DNA of 64,000 bases from Clostridium saccharoperbutylacetonicum N1-4(HMT) (GCF_000340885.1 NC_020291.1:496001-560000), one strand, 5' to 3'. Numbered from the stretch's first letter, positions 8,453-19,939 are shown. Numbers and translations are program-made. The notes: generated by a model not told the origin, from the sequence alone.

Positions 8453-9460
8453 ATGAATATAGCAGATTACAAAGGCGTTTGGGTCTTTGCTGAACAAAGA
8501 GAAGGCCAATTACAAAAAGTATCTTTAGAACTACTTGGTGAAGGTAGAAGAATTGCTGATGAATTAGGAGTAAAGTTAACAGCTTTATTACTTGGAAATA
8601 ATATAGAGACACTCGCTAAAACTTTAGCAGAACATGGTGCAGATGAAGTTTTAGTTGCTGATGATAAAAACTTAGAACATTATACAACTGAAGGTTACAC
8701 TAAAGTTATTTGTGACTTAGCAACTGAAAGAAAACCTGGAATCTTATTTGTAGGAGCTACTTTTATTGGAAGAGATTTAGGACCAAGAATAGCTGCTAGA
8801 TTATCTACTGGATTAACTGCTGACTGTACATCATTAGATGTAGATGTTACAAATGGAGATCTTTTAGCAACAAGACCAGCCTTTGGTGGTAACTTAATGG
8901 CTACAATTGCATGCCCAGACCATAGACCACAAATGGCTACAGTAAGACCAGGAGTATTTGCCAAAATTACTACTGATCCATCTAAATGTAATATTGAAAA
9001 AGTTACTGTTAAATTAGCTGATTCAGATATTAGAACAAAAGTATTAGAAACAATTAAATCAAAGAAAGATATCGTTGATATAGCTGAAGCTGATTTTATA
9101 GTTGCTGGAGGTAGAGGAGTTGGAAATAAAGAAAACTTTACACTACTTAAAGAACTAGCAGATGCTTTAGGTGGAACTGTTGCTGGATCAAGAGCAGCTG
9201 TTGAAAAAGGATGGATTGATGGAGCATACCAAGTTGGTCAAACTGGTAAAACTGTTAAACCTCAAATATATATAGCTTGTGGTATATCAGGAGCTATCCA
9301 ACACGTTGCTGGTATGCAAGATTCAGATCTTATAATTGCTGTTAATAAGGATGACTCAGCTCCAATAATGAAGATTGCTGATTATGCAATAGTTGGAGAT
9401 CTTACAAAGGTAGTTCCAGAATTAATCGCACAAGTTAAAGAAATTAAGAGTGCTGAATAA
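8453..9460 (+). CDS. etfA: Electron transfer flavoprotein alpha subunit
   Basis: A 335-residue EtfA, partner of EtfB in electron transfer to butyryl-CoA dehydrogenase. The C-terminal FAD-binding domain is clear: 'GGRGVGNKENFTLLKELADALGGTVAGSRAAVEKGW', 'QVGQTGKTVKPQIYIACGISGAIQH' and 'IIAVNKDDSAPI'. The N-terminal domain carries 'GATFIGRDLGPRIAARLSTGLTADCT'. No [4Fe-4S] ferredoxin extension is present. A perfect stem-loop at 9485-9520 separates this gene from hbd and may set the relative transcript abundance. Confidence 0.97.
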   Translation: MNIADYKGVWVFAEQREGQLQKVSLELLGEGRRIADELGVKLTALLLGNNIETLAKTLAEHGADEVLVADDKNLEHYTTEGYTKVICDLATERKPGILFVGATFIGRDLGPRIAARLSTGLTADCTSLDVDVTNGDLLATRPAFGGNLMATIACPDHRPQMATVRPGVFAKITTDPSKCNIEKVTVKLADSDIRTKVLETIKSKKDIVDIAEADFIVAGGRGVGNKENFTLLKELADALGGTVAGSRAAVEKGWIDGAYQVGQTGKTVKPQIYIACGISGAIQHVAGMQDSDLIIAVNKDDSAPIMKIADYAIVGDLTKVVPELIAQVKEIKSAE

Positions 9461-9484
9461 TTAATTAAATTAATGAAAAATATA

Positions 9485-9520
9485 ATCCTTAGTTAAAATA
9501 GTGGTATTTTAACTAAGGAT
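9485..9520 (+). other. Intercistronic perfect stem-loop between etfA and hbd
   Basis: A 16-bp perfect inverted repeat (ATCCTTAGTTAAAATA and its exact complement) around the loop GTGG. No T-run follows, so it is not a standard terminator. It could be a partial attenuator, an RNA-processing site or a 3'-end stabiliser within the operon. Confidence 0.75.
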
Positions 9521-9554
9521 ATCTATAATTATGAATTTTGAGGAGGAAAAGTCA

Positions 9555-10403
9555 ATGAAAAAGATTTTTGTACTTGGAGCAGGAACTATGGGTGCTGGTA
9601 TCGTTCAAGCATTCGCTCAAAACGGTTGTGAAGTAATCGTAAGAGATATAAAGGATGAATTTGTTGATAGAGGAATAGCTGGAATATCTAAAGGTTTAGA
9701 AAAACTAGTAGCAAAGGGAAAAATGACTGAAGAAGATAGAGAAGCTATACTTTCAAGAATTTCAGGAACAACTGATATGAATTTAGCTGCTGACTGCGAT
9801 TTAGTAGTTGAAGCTGCAATCGAAAACATGAAAATTAAGAAAGAAATCTTTGCAGAATTAGATGGTATTTGTAAACCAGAAACAATTTTAGCTTCAAATA
9901 CTTCATCTTTATCAATTACTGAAGTTGCTTCAGCTACAAAGAGAGCAGATAAAGTTATCGGAATGCATTTCTTCAACCCAGCTCCAATAATGAAGTTAGT
10001 TGAAGTTATCAGAGGAGCTGCAACTTCTCAAGAAACTTTTGATACAGTTAAAGAATTATCAGAAGCAATCGGAAAAACTCCAGTAGAAGTTGCTGAAGCA
10101 CCAGGATTTGTTGTAAACAGAATTTTAATTCCAATGATAAATGAAGCTACTTTCATTTTACAAGAAGGTGTAGCATCTGCTGAAGATATAGATGCAGCTA
10201 TGAAGCTTGGAGCTAATCACCCAATGGGACCTTTAGCATTAGGGGATCTTGTTGGTTTAGACGTATGTTTAGCTATCATGGATGTTTTATATAATGAAAC
10301 AGGAGATAGCAAATACAGAGCTAGTAGTTTATTAAGAAAATATGTTAGAGCTGGATGGCTTGGAAGAAAGTCAGGAAAAGGATTCTACGATTATTCTAAA
10401 TAG
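9555..10403 (+). CDS. hbd: 3-hydroxybutyryl-CoA dehydrogenase
   Basis: It reduces acetoacetyl-CoA to 3-hydroxybutyryl-CoA with NAD(P)H, the step before crotonase. The 282-residue product has the Rossmann motif '[11 protein letters not shown]', '[12 protein letters not shown]', the catalytic '[16 protein letters not shown]', '[15 protein letters not shown]' and the C-terminal '[11 protein letters not shown]'. The start is ATG 9555 after AGGAGGA, giving the usual family length; the ATG at 9531 lies upstream of this ribosome binding site. It is the last gene of the operon before the terminator at 10411. Thiolase is not in this window. Confidence 0.97.
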   Translation: MKKIFVLGAGTMGAGIVQAFAQNGCEVIVRDIKDEFVDRGIAGISKGLEKLVAKGKMTEEDREAILSRISGTTDMNLAADCDLVVEAAIENMKIKKEIFAELDGICKPETILASNTSSLSITEVASATKRADKVIGMHFFNPAPIMKLVEVIRGAATSQETFDTVKELSEAIGKTPVEVAEAPGFVVNRILIPMINEATFILQEGVASAEDIDAAMKLGANHPMGPLALGDLVGLDVCLAIMDVLYNETGDSKYRASSLLRKYVRAGWLGRKSGKGFYDYSK

Positions 10404-10410
10404 TAATATA

Positions 10411-10449
10411 AAAAATCTCAAGAGAAACTATTCTTTTGAGATTTTTTTT
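10411..10449 (+). terminator. Terminator of the crt-hbd operon
   Basis: The stem AAAAATCTCAAGAGAA / TTCTTTTGAGATTTTT is followed by a T-run. Confidence 0.9.
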
Positions 10450-10493
10450 CAAATGTAAAGGATTTTTAGACTTTTTATAGAAATATATCTAAT

Positions 10494-10520
10494 ATAGGAA
10501 AAATTCTGAAAATTCCTATA
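10494..10520. promoter_or_regulatory. Inverted repeat upstream of the Fe-alcohol dehydrogenase
   Basis: ATAGGAA and TTCCTAT form 7-bp perfect arms separated by about 12 nt, placed 36-60 nt before the start codon. It may be a regulator-binding site; no matching regulator is identified. Confidence 0.35.
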
Positions 10521-10555
10521 CTTATACAGATATTTTGAGGAGGGTTATTAAAATT

Positions 10556-11722
10556 ATGATGAGATTTACATTACCAAGAGACATTTATTATGGAAAAGGA
10601 TCACTAGAGCAGTTAAAGACTTTAAAAGGTAAAAAAGCAGTACTAGTACTTGGTGGGGGATCAATGAAGAAATTCGGTTTCGTTGATAAAGCCTTAGAAT
10701 ATTTAAAAGAAGCTGGTATAGAAGTTAAATTAATTGAGGGTGTAGAACCAGACCCATCAGTTGAGACAGTATTTAAAGGTGCTGAAACAATGAGAGAGTT
10801 TGGCCCTGATTGGATTATTTCAATGGGTGGAGGATCACCAATAGATGCTGCAAAAGCTATGTGGATATTCTATGAATACCCAGACTTTACTTTTGAAAAA
10901 GCAGTGGTTCCTTTTGGATTACCAGAGCTTAGACAAAAAGCAAAATTCATTGCAATTCCATCAACAAGTGGTACAGCTACAGAAGTAACAGCATTTTCTG
11001 TAATTACAGATTATAAGACAGAAATAAAGTATCCTTTAGCTGATTTTAATATAACTCCAGATATAGCTATAGTTGACTCAGAACTAGCAGAAACAATGCC
11101 TGCTACATTAACAGCTCATACAGGTATGGATGCATTAACTCACGCTATTGAAGCTTATGTAGCAACATTACATTCACCATTTACAGATCCATTAGCATTA
11201 CAAGCAATTGAAATGATTCGTGATTTCTTACTTAAATCTTATGAGGGAGATAAAGATGCTAGAGAACAAATGCATTATTCACAATGCCTAGCAGGTATGG
11301 CATTCTCTAATGCATTACTTGGAATAACTCATAGTATGGCTCATAAGACAGGAGCAGTATTCCATATACCTCATGGATGTGCAAATGCTATTTATCTACC
11401 ATACGTAATTGATTTCAATAAAAAGACTGCATTAGATAGATATGCTTATATAGCTAAGAGACTTGGATTAAGTGGTACAACTGACGATGAATTAGTAGAT
11501 TCATTAACAAACTTAATTAAAGAGTTCAATAAGAAGATGTCAATTCCACTTACATTAAAAGAATATGGTATTGATGAAGAAGTATTTAAAGCAAAAGTTG
11601 ATATGATTTCTGAGAGAGCTATTGCAGATGCTTGTACTGGATCAAATCCAAGACAATTAAATAAAGATGAAATGAAGAAGATATTTGAATGCATATATTA
11701 TGGAAATAAGGTTGATTTTTAA
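10556..11722 (+). CDS. Iron-containing alcohol dehydrogenase (butanol dehydrogenase type)
   Basis: A 388-residue group III alcohol dehydrogenase, probably NAD(P)H-dependent reduction of butyraldehyde or acetaldehyde to the alcohol. It has 'VLVLGGGSMKKFG', the nucleotide loop 'SMGGGSPIDAAKAMW', 'AIPSTSGTATEVTAFSVI', and the iron ligands in 'DALTHAIEAY', 'HSMAHKTGAVFHIPHGCANAI'. It closely resembles clostridial NADPH-dependent butanol dehydrogenases as I remember them. AGGAGGG precedes ATG 10556/10559; upstream codons back to 10535 would cover the ribosome binding site. It has its own terminator and a candidate operator at 10494-10520. Confidence 0.93.
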   Translation: MMRFTLPRDIYYGKGSLEQLKTLKGKKAVLVLGGGSMKKFGFVDKALEYLKEAGIEVKLIEGVEPDPSVETVFKGAETMREFGPDWIISMGGGSPIDAAKAMWIFYEYPDFTFEKAVVPFGLPELRQKAKFIAIPSTSGTATEVTAFSVITDYKTEIKYPLADFNITPDIAIVDSELAETMPATLTAHTGMDALTHAIEAYVATLHSPFTDPLALQAIEMIRDFLLKSYEGDKDAREQMHYSQCLAGMAFSNALLGITHSMAHKTGAVFHIPHGCANAIYLPYVIDFNKKTALDRYAYIAKRLGLSGTTDDELVDSLTNLIKEFNKKMSIPLTLKEYGIDEEVFKAKVDMISERAIADACTGSNPRQLNKDEMKKIFECIYYGNKVDF

Positions 11723-11734
11723 TATCTAAGCTAT

Positions 11735-11768
11735 AAAAGGTTTCGGGACAATGTTCTGAAGCCTTTTT
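11735..11768 (+). terminator. Terminator of the alcohol dehydrogenase gene
   Basis: AAAAGGTTTCGGGAC / GTTCTGAAGCCTTTTT stem with G-T pairs and trailing T. Confidence 0.8.
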
Positions 11769-11868
11769 AATTTGAAGTTTTAATAAATTTTCTGAATTGG
11801 AGGATTATATTGGAATTAAGTGATATAATATATTAATAAATAATCATTTTTGACAAGGTGGGGAATTA

Positions 11869-12282
11869 ATGTTAAAAGAGATGGTCAAAAAATATAGAGA
11901 AGAGAAATATGATTTAAATTGTGCAGAAAGTATTATATATGCAGCTAATGAAGAATATGATTTGAATCTTTCGAATGAAACTTTGAAAGTTATGTCTGGA
12001 TTTGGAGGAGGAATGGGAATTGGTCATATTTGTGGAGTTATAACTGCCTCAGTAGGTGTGATTGGAGTGATGTTCACTGAAATAAGCGGACATAAAAGTC
12101 CAAGAGTAAAAGAAATGACACAAGAATTTATAAATAATTTGCAAGATAAATTGGGATATATTAAATGTGATGATTTAAAAAAGGAATATACTAACGTAAA
12201 AAAATGCACACTAATGATAGAAACAGGTGCAGAAATTTTAGAAGAAATTATTCTCAAAGAAAAGCAGAATAAAATATTATAG
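11869..12282 (+). CDS. C_GCAxxG_C_C family protein
   Basis: A 137-residue protein of the family named for its spaced cysteines, often called putative redox-active. Visible positions are 'LNCAESII' (about 18-25), 'SGFGGGMGIGHICGVITASVGVIGVMF' (about 43-69), 'YIKCDDLKKEY' and 'KKCTLMIETGAEIL'. The conserved cysteines are present, including one in each of the C-terminal segments. Function is unknown; metal or cluster binding is a reasonable but untested idea. GTGGGG precedes the ATG, and ogg follows after 23 nt, so the two may be co-transcribed. Confidence 0.8.
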   Translation: MLKEMVKKYREEKYDLNCAESIIYAANEEYDLNLSNETLKVMSGFGGGMGIGHICGVITASVGVIGVMFTEISGHKSPRVKEMTQEFINNLQDKLGYIKCDDLKKEYTNVKKCTLMIETGAEILEEIILKEKQNKIL

Positions 12283-12305
12283 ATTTTCAAGGGAGAAAGA
12301 TATAA

Positions 12306-13232
12306 ATGGATTATAAGTCAGTAAAATTTCATGATAATTATATAGTGATAGAGGAGGTTAAAAATTTTAAATTAAAGCATATATTTGAATGTGGTCAAAT
12401 TTTTAGATTTGAGGAAATTGCAGAAGGTCACTATATTGTAATTGCATTTGGAAAATTGATTGAAGTTAAAGAGGAAGGTGCAAATATAATAATATATAAT
12501 GCAACAGAAGAGGAAGTTAATGAAATTTGGATTAAATATTTTGATTTAGATAGGGACTACTCAGAGATAAAGCAAGAACTTTCAAAAGATCCGTTACTTA
12601 AACAAAGTATAGAATTTGGATATGGAGTGAGAGTTTTAAATCAAGATCCTTTTGAAATGTTAATCAGCTTCATAATTTCTGCAAGAAATAATATACCTTC
12701 AATAAAAAAGACTGTGAATAAAATATCAAACAAATGGGGAAAAGAAATTATATATAAAGAAAAAACATATTACGCATTTCCAAGCATAAATGAAATTAAA
12801 GATGCTACATTGGAGGAAATACAAGAAACAGGAGCATCGTTTAGAAGTAAATACATATTAGATACGATTAAAAATGTTTATGCATCTGACAAGGTGATGG
12901 ATGACTCGAATTTAGATAAAAAAAATAGTTATCTAAAATATAACTTAGATTATATTAAAAATTTGAAGGATGATGAGTGTCATGAGGCTCTTCAAGAATT
13001 CAAAGGAGTAGGAGCTAAAGTGGCTGATTGTATTATGCTATTTTCTATGGGTAAAACTTCGGCATTTCCAGTGGATGTCTGGGTTAAGCGTGCAATGATT
13101 CATTTTTATGGTGCAGAAAATTCTTCATTAAACAAAATTAGAATATTTGGAAGAAATGAGTTTGGTAAGCTTTCTGGATTTGCACAACAATATTTATTTT
13201 ATTATGCAAGAGAAAACAAAATTGAGGTTTAA
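12306..13232 (+). CDS. ogg: 8-oxoguanine DNA glycosylase / AP lyase
   Basis: A 308-residue base-excision-repair glycosylase that removes 8-oxoguanine from DNA and nicks the abasic site. The N-terminal OGG domain includes 'FECGQIFRFEE' (the glutamine-rich strand seen in OGG1-type enzymes). The helix-hairpin-helix-GPD domain has 'LQEFKGVGAKVADCIMLFSMGKTSAFPVDVWVKRAM', where the lysine of GAKVAD is the nucleophile position and the aspartate of PVDVW is the catalytic acid. There is no C-terminal iron-sulfur loop, as expected for OGG1-type enzymes. Confidence 0.92.
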   Translation: MDYKSVKFHDNYIVIEEVKNFKLKHIFECGQIFRFEEIAEGHYIVIAFGKLIEVKEEGANIIIYNATEEEVNEIWIKYFDLDRDYSEIKQELSKDPLLKQSIEFGYGVRVLNQDPFEMLISFIISARNNIPSIKKTVNKISNKWGKEIIYKEKTYYAFPSINEIKDATLEEIQETGASFRSKYILDTIKNVYASDKVMDDSNLDKKNSYLKYNLDYIKNLKDDECHEALQEFKGVGAKVADCIMLFSMGKTSAFPVDVWVKRAMIHFYGAENSSLNKIRIFGRNEFGKLSGFAQQYLFYYARENKIEV

Positions 13233-13290
13233 GATTAATATTTCCCAAGGTGTGATATTTTAGTTTATTAGTAAATAAATATAAATAGAG

Positions 13291-13415
13291 AATAAGTCAA
13301 CTAAACTAGAGATATTCTGTTATGAATAAGGAAAATCCTTATATACAAAATTAATATTAAATCAATAAGTGAATTGATTTAATATTCTGCAGAATTTAAA
13401 GTGTGTTGACTTATT
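13291..13415. repeat. Nested inverted-repeat element (MITE-like) between ogg and hydA
   Basis: AATAAGTCAAC (13291-13301) is matched exactly in inverse by GTTGACTTATT (13405-13415). Between them are ATAAGGA / TCCTTAT (13325-13341), a 14-bp perfect hairpin AATATTAAATCAAT / ATTGATTTAATATT (13353-13386) and the palindrome ATTCTGCAGAAT next to it. The layout suits a miniature inverted-repeat element or a branched RNA. No clear target-site duplication is seen. The right end also carries a promoter-like TTGACT. Confidence 0.55.
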
Positions 13416-13490
13416 ATTTTTTATATATTAATATAGGCAAAAAATTACTGTTAGAGCGGAAAAATCAGAAAATTTAAACTTATATGATAC

Positions 13491-13508
13491 TTGTTATATT
13501 TTTAACAA
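13491..13508. promoter_or_regulatory. Rex operator of the hydrogenase gene
   Basis: TTGTTATATTTTTAACAA has the same perfect TTGTTA / TAACAA arms as the crt operator. It overlaps the -35 region of a promoter whose -10 is TATAAT at 13517-13522. Confidence 0.85.
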
Positions 13509-13576
13509 GTATGTGTTATAATTATGCCGTGCTATTAAATATAAGATTAAAATTACTTTTGGGAGAGTGTATATTA

Positions 13577-15064
13577 ATGTTTCAATTTGAAAATCGACTT
13601 TTAAAGCTAAAGCATGAAGTTCTTACTAGAGTTGTAGTGTTAGCAAAAGAAAACAAACTTTGTAAAGAGGAGTTAGAAAAAATTCCTTTTGAAATGATTG
13701 TAGGAGATGAACCTAATTATCGAGAAACTGTTGATAGAGAAAGAAATATAGTACTGGAAAGAGCAAAGCTTGCTGCAGGTTATATGCCAAATGGCAAAAA
13801 TGGACAAGAACTAGTTGAGATAGATGAAGAAAAACAGATATTGTATGTTATAAAGGAAGCATGTGACAGATGCCCAACAAATAAGTTCCAAGTTACTGAT
13901 TCTTGCAGAAATTGTGTTGCACACAAGTGTCAAAGTGTATGTAATTTTGGGGCAATTTCATATGTTAATGGAAAAGCATATATTGATCCAGATAAATGTA
14001 AAGAATGTGGAATGTGTAATAAGGTATGTCCTTATGATGCTATTGCAGAAGATATGAGACCTTGTAAAAAAGCATGTCCAACAGGAGCCTTAAGCTATAA
14101 TGCTGACGATTTAAGAGCTGAGATTACTGAAAGTAAATGCGTAAATTGTGGTGCGTGTATGTCTGAATGTCCATTTGGTGCTATAGAAGATAAAAGTTCA
14201 TTAGTTAGAGTTGTTAATAGATTAATGGAAAAAGAAAATATTTATGCTATAGTTGCACCAGCGATAACAGGTGAATTTGGCGCAAAGACAACATATGGAC
14301 AAGTAAAAAATGCAATTAAAGCATTAGGGTTTACAGATATGGTAGAAGTAGCATGCGGTGCAGATGCAGTTACTGTACATGAAAGTACAGAATTTGTAGA
14401 GAGAATGGAAAAAGGGGATAGCTACATGACAAACTCATGTTGTCCAGGCTTTCTAAGTTATATTGAAAAAATGATGCCAGATCAAGCTGAAAGAATTTCA
14501 GGAACTGTTTCTCCTATGGTAGCTACGGGAAGATATATAAAAGCAAAGCATAAAGATGCTAAAGTTGTATTTATAGGACCTTGTACTGCTAAGAAAAGTG
14601 AAGTATTGATTGAATCAATAAAGGATGCTGTTGATTATGCATTAACTTTTGAAGAATTAATTGCTTTATTTGATGCATTTGAAATAGATCCTGAAAAATG
14701 TGAAGATATAGTAGTTGATCAAGCATCAATCTTTGGTAGAAATTTTGCTGTAGGTGGTGGTTTAACTGCAGCGATAGAAAACTTCATCCAAGAAAAAGGT
14801 GTGGAAATTGAATTCAAACCTGTTAAAGTTTCAGGTGGAGCAGAAATAAAGAAAACTATGACTATGGCTAAAGTAGGAAAATTACCAGGAAATTTCATTG
14901 AAGGAATGATGTGTGAAGGCGGATGTATAAATGGAGCTGCAAAAATAGCACCTGTTATGAAAGCAAAGGCACCTTTCACAAAAATAAATCAACAAACAAC
15001 TATTAAAACTGTATTATCAAATAAGGCATTAGAAGAGTATCATAATATTGACTTAGAAAGATAG
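13577..15064 (+). CDS. Monomeric [FeFe] hydrogenase with ferredoxin-like clusters
   Basis: This enzyme evolves (or takes up) H2 using reduced ferredoxin. The 495-residue product has ferredoxin-type cysteine clusters at about 96-122, 'CKECGMCNKVCP' (141-152), 'CKKACP' and 'CVNCGACMSECP' (188-199), then the H-cluster domain: 'TNSCCPGF' (L1, about 285-292), 'GPCTAKKSE' (L2, about 334-342) and 'EGMMCEGGCINGA' (L3). L1 ends in F where classical HydA has W, and there is no N-terminal [2Fe-2S] domain, so it resembles the group B monomeric type. ATG 13577 follows GGGAGAG; upstream codons from 13484 would run through the promoter. A Rex operator at 13491-13508 suggests repression when NADH is low. Confidence 0.93.
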   Translation: MFQFENRLLKLKHEVLTRVVVLAKENKLCKEELEKIPFEMIVGDEPNYRETVDRERNIVLERAKLAAGYMPNGKNGQELVEIDEEKQILYVIKEACDRCPTNKFQVTDSCRNCVAHKCQSVCNFGAISYVNGKAYIDPDKCKECGMCNKVCPYDAIAEDMRPCKKACPTGALSYNADDLRAEITESKCVNCGACMSECPFGAIEDKSSLVRVVNRLMEKENIYAIVAPAITGEFGAKTTYGQVKNAIKALGFTDMVEVACGADAVTVHESTEFVERMEKGDSYMTNSCCPGFLSYIEKMMPDQAERISGTVSPMVATGRYIKAKHKDAKVVFIGPCTAKKSEVLIESIKDAVDYALTFEELIALFDAFEIDPEKCEDIVVDQASIFGRNFAVGGGLTAAIENFIQEKGVEIEFKPVKVSGGAEIKKTMTMAKVGKLPGNFIEGMMCEGGCINGAAKIAPVMKAKAPFTKINQQTTIKTVLSNKALEEYHNIDLER

Positions 15065-15114
15065 TTTGTTTTTGGAAAAATATATATTTCTTATTATAGC
15101 TTAAATGTAGATAT

Positions 15115-15152
15115 AAACTCTACTCAGGAGTATTTTCTTGAGTAGAGTTTTT
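15115..15152 (+). terminator. Hydrogenase gene terminator
   Basis: AAACTCTACTCA / TGAGTAGAGTTT stem followed by TTTC. Confidence 0.85.
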
Positions 15153-15298
15153 CATTATAAATAAAAAGTAAGAAAAATTGAGAAAGTTTAAGCAAATTAA
15201 ATATATTTTGAGATAATAGGTAATATTCGCTTAAAAATCGGGTATAATATTAGAAGTAATGTTTGAATTATATGGATATAAAGGATATTATAAATATG

Positions 15299-15325
15299 TT
15301 AGCACTCGACAGTAACGAGTGCTAA
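15299..15325. promoter_or_regulatory. CIRCE operator (HrcA binding site)
   Basis: TTAGCACTC, nine bases, then GAGTGCTAA: an exact CIRCE inverted repeat, located 49 nt before groES. HrcA, not encoded in this window, would repress groESL here. A TATAAT-like box lies just upstream near 15243. Confidence 0.97.
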
Positions 15326-15373
15326 CAGAAAAAAGCAACAATAATAACATAATTATTTTAAGGAGGGTTTTTC

Positions 15374-15658
15374 ATGAAAATTAAACCACTTGGTGAAAGA
15401 GTTGTAATCAAAAAATTAGAGGCAGAAGAAAAGACTAAAAGTGGAATAGTCTTAACTGGTACTGCAAAAGAAAGACCACAAGAAGCAGAAGTGGTTGCAG
15501 TGGGTCCTGGAGCTGTCGTAGACGGAAATAGAGTACCTATGGAAGTAAAAGTTGGAGATAAGGTTTTATACTCTAAATATGCAGGATCAGAAGTTAAAGT
15601 TGATGGTGAAGAATATACTATTTTAAAACAAGATGACATATTAGCAATAGTAGAATAA
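15374..15658 (+). CDS. groES: Co-chaperonin GroES
   Basis: A 94-residue GroES, the heptameric lid of the GroEL folding chamber. It has the family start '[27 protein letters not shown]' (mobile-loop region in [13 protein letters not shown]), 'VVAVGPGAV', '[37 protein letters not shown]'. AAGGAGGG precedes ATG 15374. It is co-transcribed with groEL, 82 nt downstream, under CIRCE control. Confidence 0.98.
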   Translation: MKIKPLGERVVIKKLEAEEKTKSGIVLTGTAKERPQEAEVVAVGPGAVVDGNRVPMEVKVGDKVLYSKYAGSEVKVDGEEYTILKQDDILAIVE

Positions 15659-15740
15659 TTGAGAGTGCATTGCTAAATAATTTTAATTTAAGAAGATAGA
15701 AAGATATAAATAACATACAAAAAAGGAGAGTGTTATATAA

Positions 15741-17366
<1,626 letters not shown>

Positions 17367-17398
17367 AATTAAAAATGACATATGTTAATGAAGTAATT

Positions 17399-17425
17399 AG
17401 AGGAGTAATTTTACTCCTCTTTTTG
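17399..17425 (+). terminator. groESL terminator
   Basis: AGAGGAGTAA / TTACTCCTCT stem followed by TTTT. Confidence 0.9.
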
Positions 17426-17525
17426 ATGTGAGAAATATAATGGTTTTATTTATTATAATTGTATAAATTAATGAAGAAGTAGACATAATTTAAACTAAAA
17501 CTGAGAAAAGGAGTTTTGGTTTAAG

Positions 17526-17939
17526 ATGATAAAGCACGGTAGCAAGATTGAAATAAAACATGTATATTATAATGATAGAAAAAGAAAAGAAGGATTTACT
17601 TTAATAGAGATGATAGCTGTAATTGCTATGATAGGAATTTTGGCTGCAGCACTTTTACCCAAAATAGGTGGTTATATAAAACAGGCTAAAAAAACAAAAA
17701 TACTAGATCAATGCAGAAAAGTTGTTATGGCAGTTGATTCCTATAATCTTACAAGTAATACACCTGTAGAACAAACTGCTACCATTGATGACGTTGAAAA
17801 GGTAGCTGGAGTTGAAACATATTTAGATGGAGTTTCGTTAAGTAATTTAGATACTGAAAAGACAAATATCAAGAAATGTTATGATATTGTGGCGGGAGAA
17901 GAATTTGATATAGATAATGAAGAAAAGTTAATAAATTAA
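17526..17939 (+). CDS. Type IV prepilin-like protein
   Basis: A 137-residue protein with the prepilin-peptidase site 'KEG|FTLIEMIAVIAMIGILAAALLP' followed by a single hydrophobic helix, as in type IV pilins, pseudopilins and ComGC. The glycine lies at residue 23, so the basic leader is unusually long compared with 6-15 residues in most type IVa leaders. The C-terminal domain is short, with two cysteines ('DQCRKVV' and 'IKKCYDIV') that might pair. No pilus assembly genes are nearby, so assembly would depend on loci elsewhere. AAAAGGAG precedes ATG 17526 by about 12 nt. Confidence 0.8.
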   Translation: MIKHGSKIEIKHVYYNDRKRKEGFTLIEMIAVIAMIGILAAALLPKIGGYIKQAKKTKILDQCRKVVMAVDSYNLTSNTPVEQTATIDDVEKVAGVETYLDGVSLSNLDTEKTNIKKCYDIVAGEEFDIDNEEKLIN

Positions 17940-18010
17940 GATATTATGCAATAAAAACGATTATATATAAATTATAATTTAGAAAAAATGCAATTTTAAT
18001 TTCAAATTTG

Positions 18011-18039
18011 TTGACTTTAGAGTACACATACATTATAAT
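18011..18039 (+). promoter_or_regulatory. guaB promoter
   Basis: TTGACT at 18011-18016, a 17-nt spacer and TATAAT at 18034-18039, upstream of the riboswitch. Confidence 0.8.
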
Positions 18040-18071
18040 AATTTTAATTCAAAAACATAAAATATTTAAAA

Positions 18072-18209
18072 GCTTATATATACCTTGAATATGGCAAGGA
18101 GTATCTACCGGAAACCGCAAATTTCTGACTATAAGTGATATTGGTATAGGATAAGACTAAGGTTTTATTGGCATATTAACATCACTTTTGAGGTTAATGT
18201 GCTTTTTTT
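18072..18209 (+). promoter_or_regulatory. Guanine riboswitch with terminator, upstream of guaB
   Basis: The purine aptamer (about 18072-18137) has a P1 of CTTATA / TATAAG, a P2 of CCTTG / CAAGG with loop AATATGG, the J2/3 core TATCTACC, a P3 with the ACCGCAAA-type loop, and J3/1 GACTAT. The C in GACTAT is the ligand-pairing position expected for guanine (U for adenine). The expression platform ends in a hairpin GCATATTAACATCA / TGAGGTTAATGTGC (18171-18202) followed by seven T, so guanine should terminate transcription before guaB. Confidence 0.93.
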
Positions 18210-18273
18210 ATATATAAAAATAATATAAAAATGCAAGAAAAAAATCATTAATAATTTAAAATGAAATAAATAA

Positions 18274-19755
<1,482 letters not shown>

Positions 19756-19759
19756 TAAA

Positions 19760-19806
19760 ATGCACAGTTTACAATGAAGAATAAACCACTCATGTGAACT
19801 GTGCAT
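19760..19806 (+). terminator. Hairpin between guaB and guaA
   Basis: ATGCACAGTT / AACTGTGCAT stem enclosing about 27 nt; a T-rich but imperfect tail follows. It probably ends most guaB transcripts. Confidence 0.6.
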
Positions 19807-19939
19807 TACTTAATTTTGTTAAGTATAAACCATTTATTATTATGTATATAAAATTCAATATAAAGATTGCTATAATTTATTGATAAAAACTATTAGATAG
19901 TTAATAATAGAAGGTATAAGATTAGTTTAGGAGGATAAC

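Noticed and set aside
9485..9520. Possible transcription terminator or Rex site after etfA
   Set aside because: No T-run follows and the arms lack TTGTTA/TAACAA, so neither a terminator nor a Rex operator is supported; kept only as a stem-loop.
13484..13576. N-terminal extension of the hydrogenase from 13484
   Set aside because: It would translate the Rex operator and -10 box; ATG 13577 has an RBS and the family N-terminus.
13863..14057. 64-codon plus-strand ORF inside the hydrogenase gene
   Set aside because: Out-of-frame shadow with no RBS, lying wholly within conserved cluster-binding codons.
19830..19939. Second purine riboswitch before guaA
   Set aside because: None of the conserved aptamer core (TATCTACC, GACTAT) is present there.
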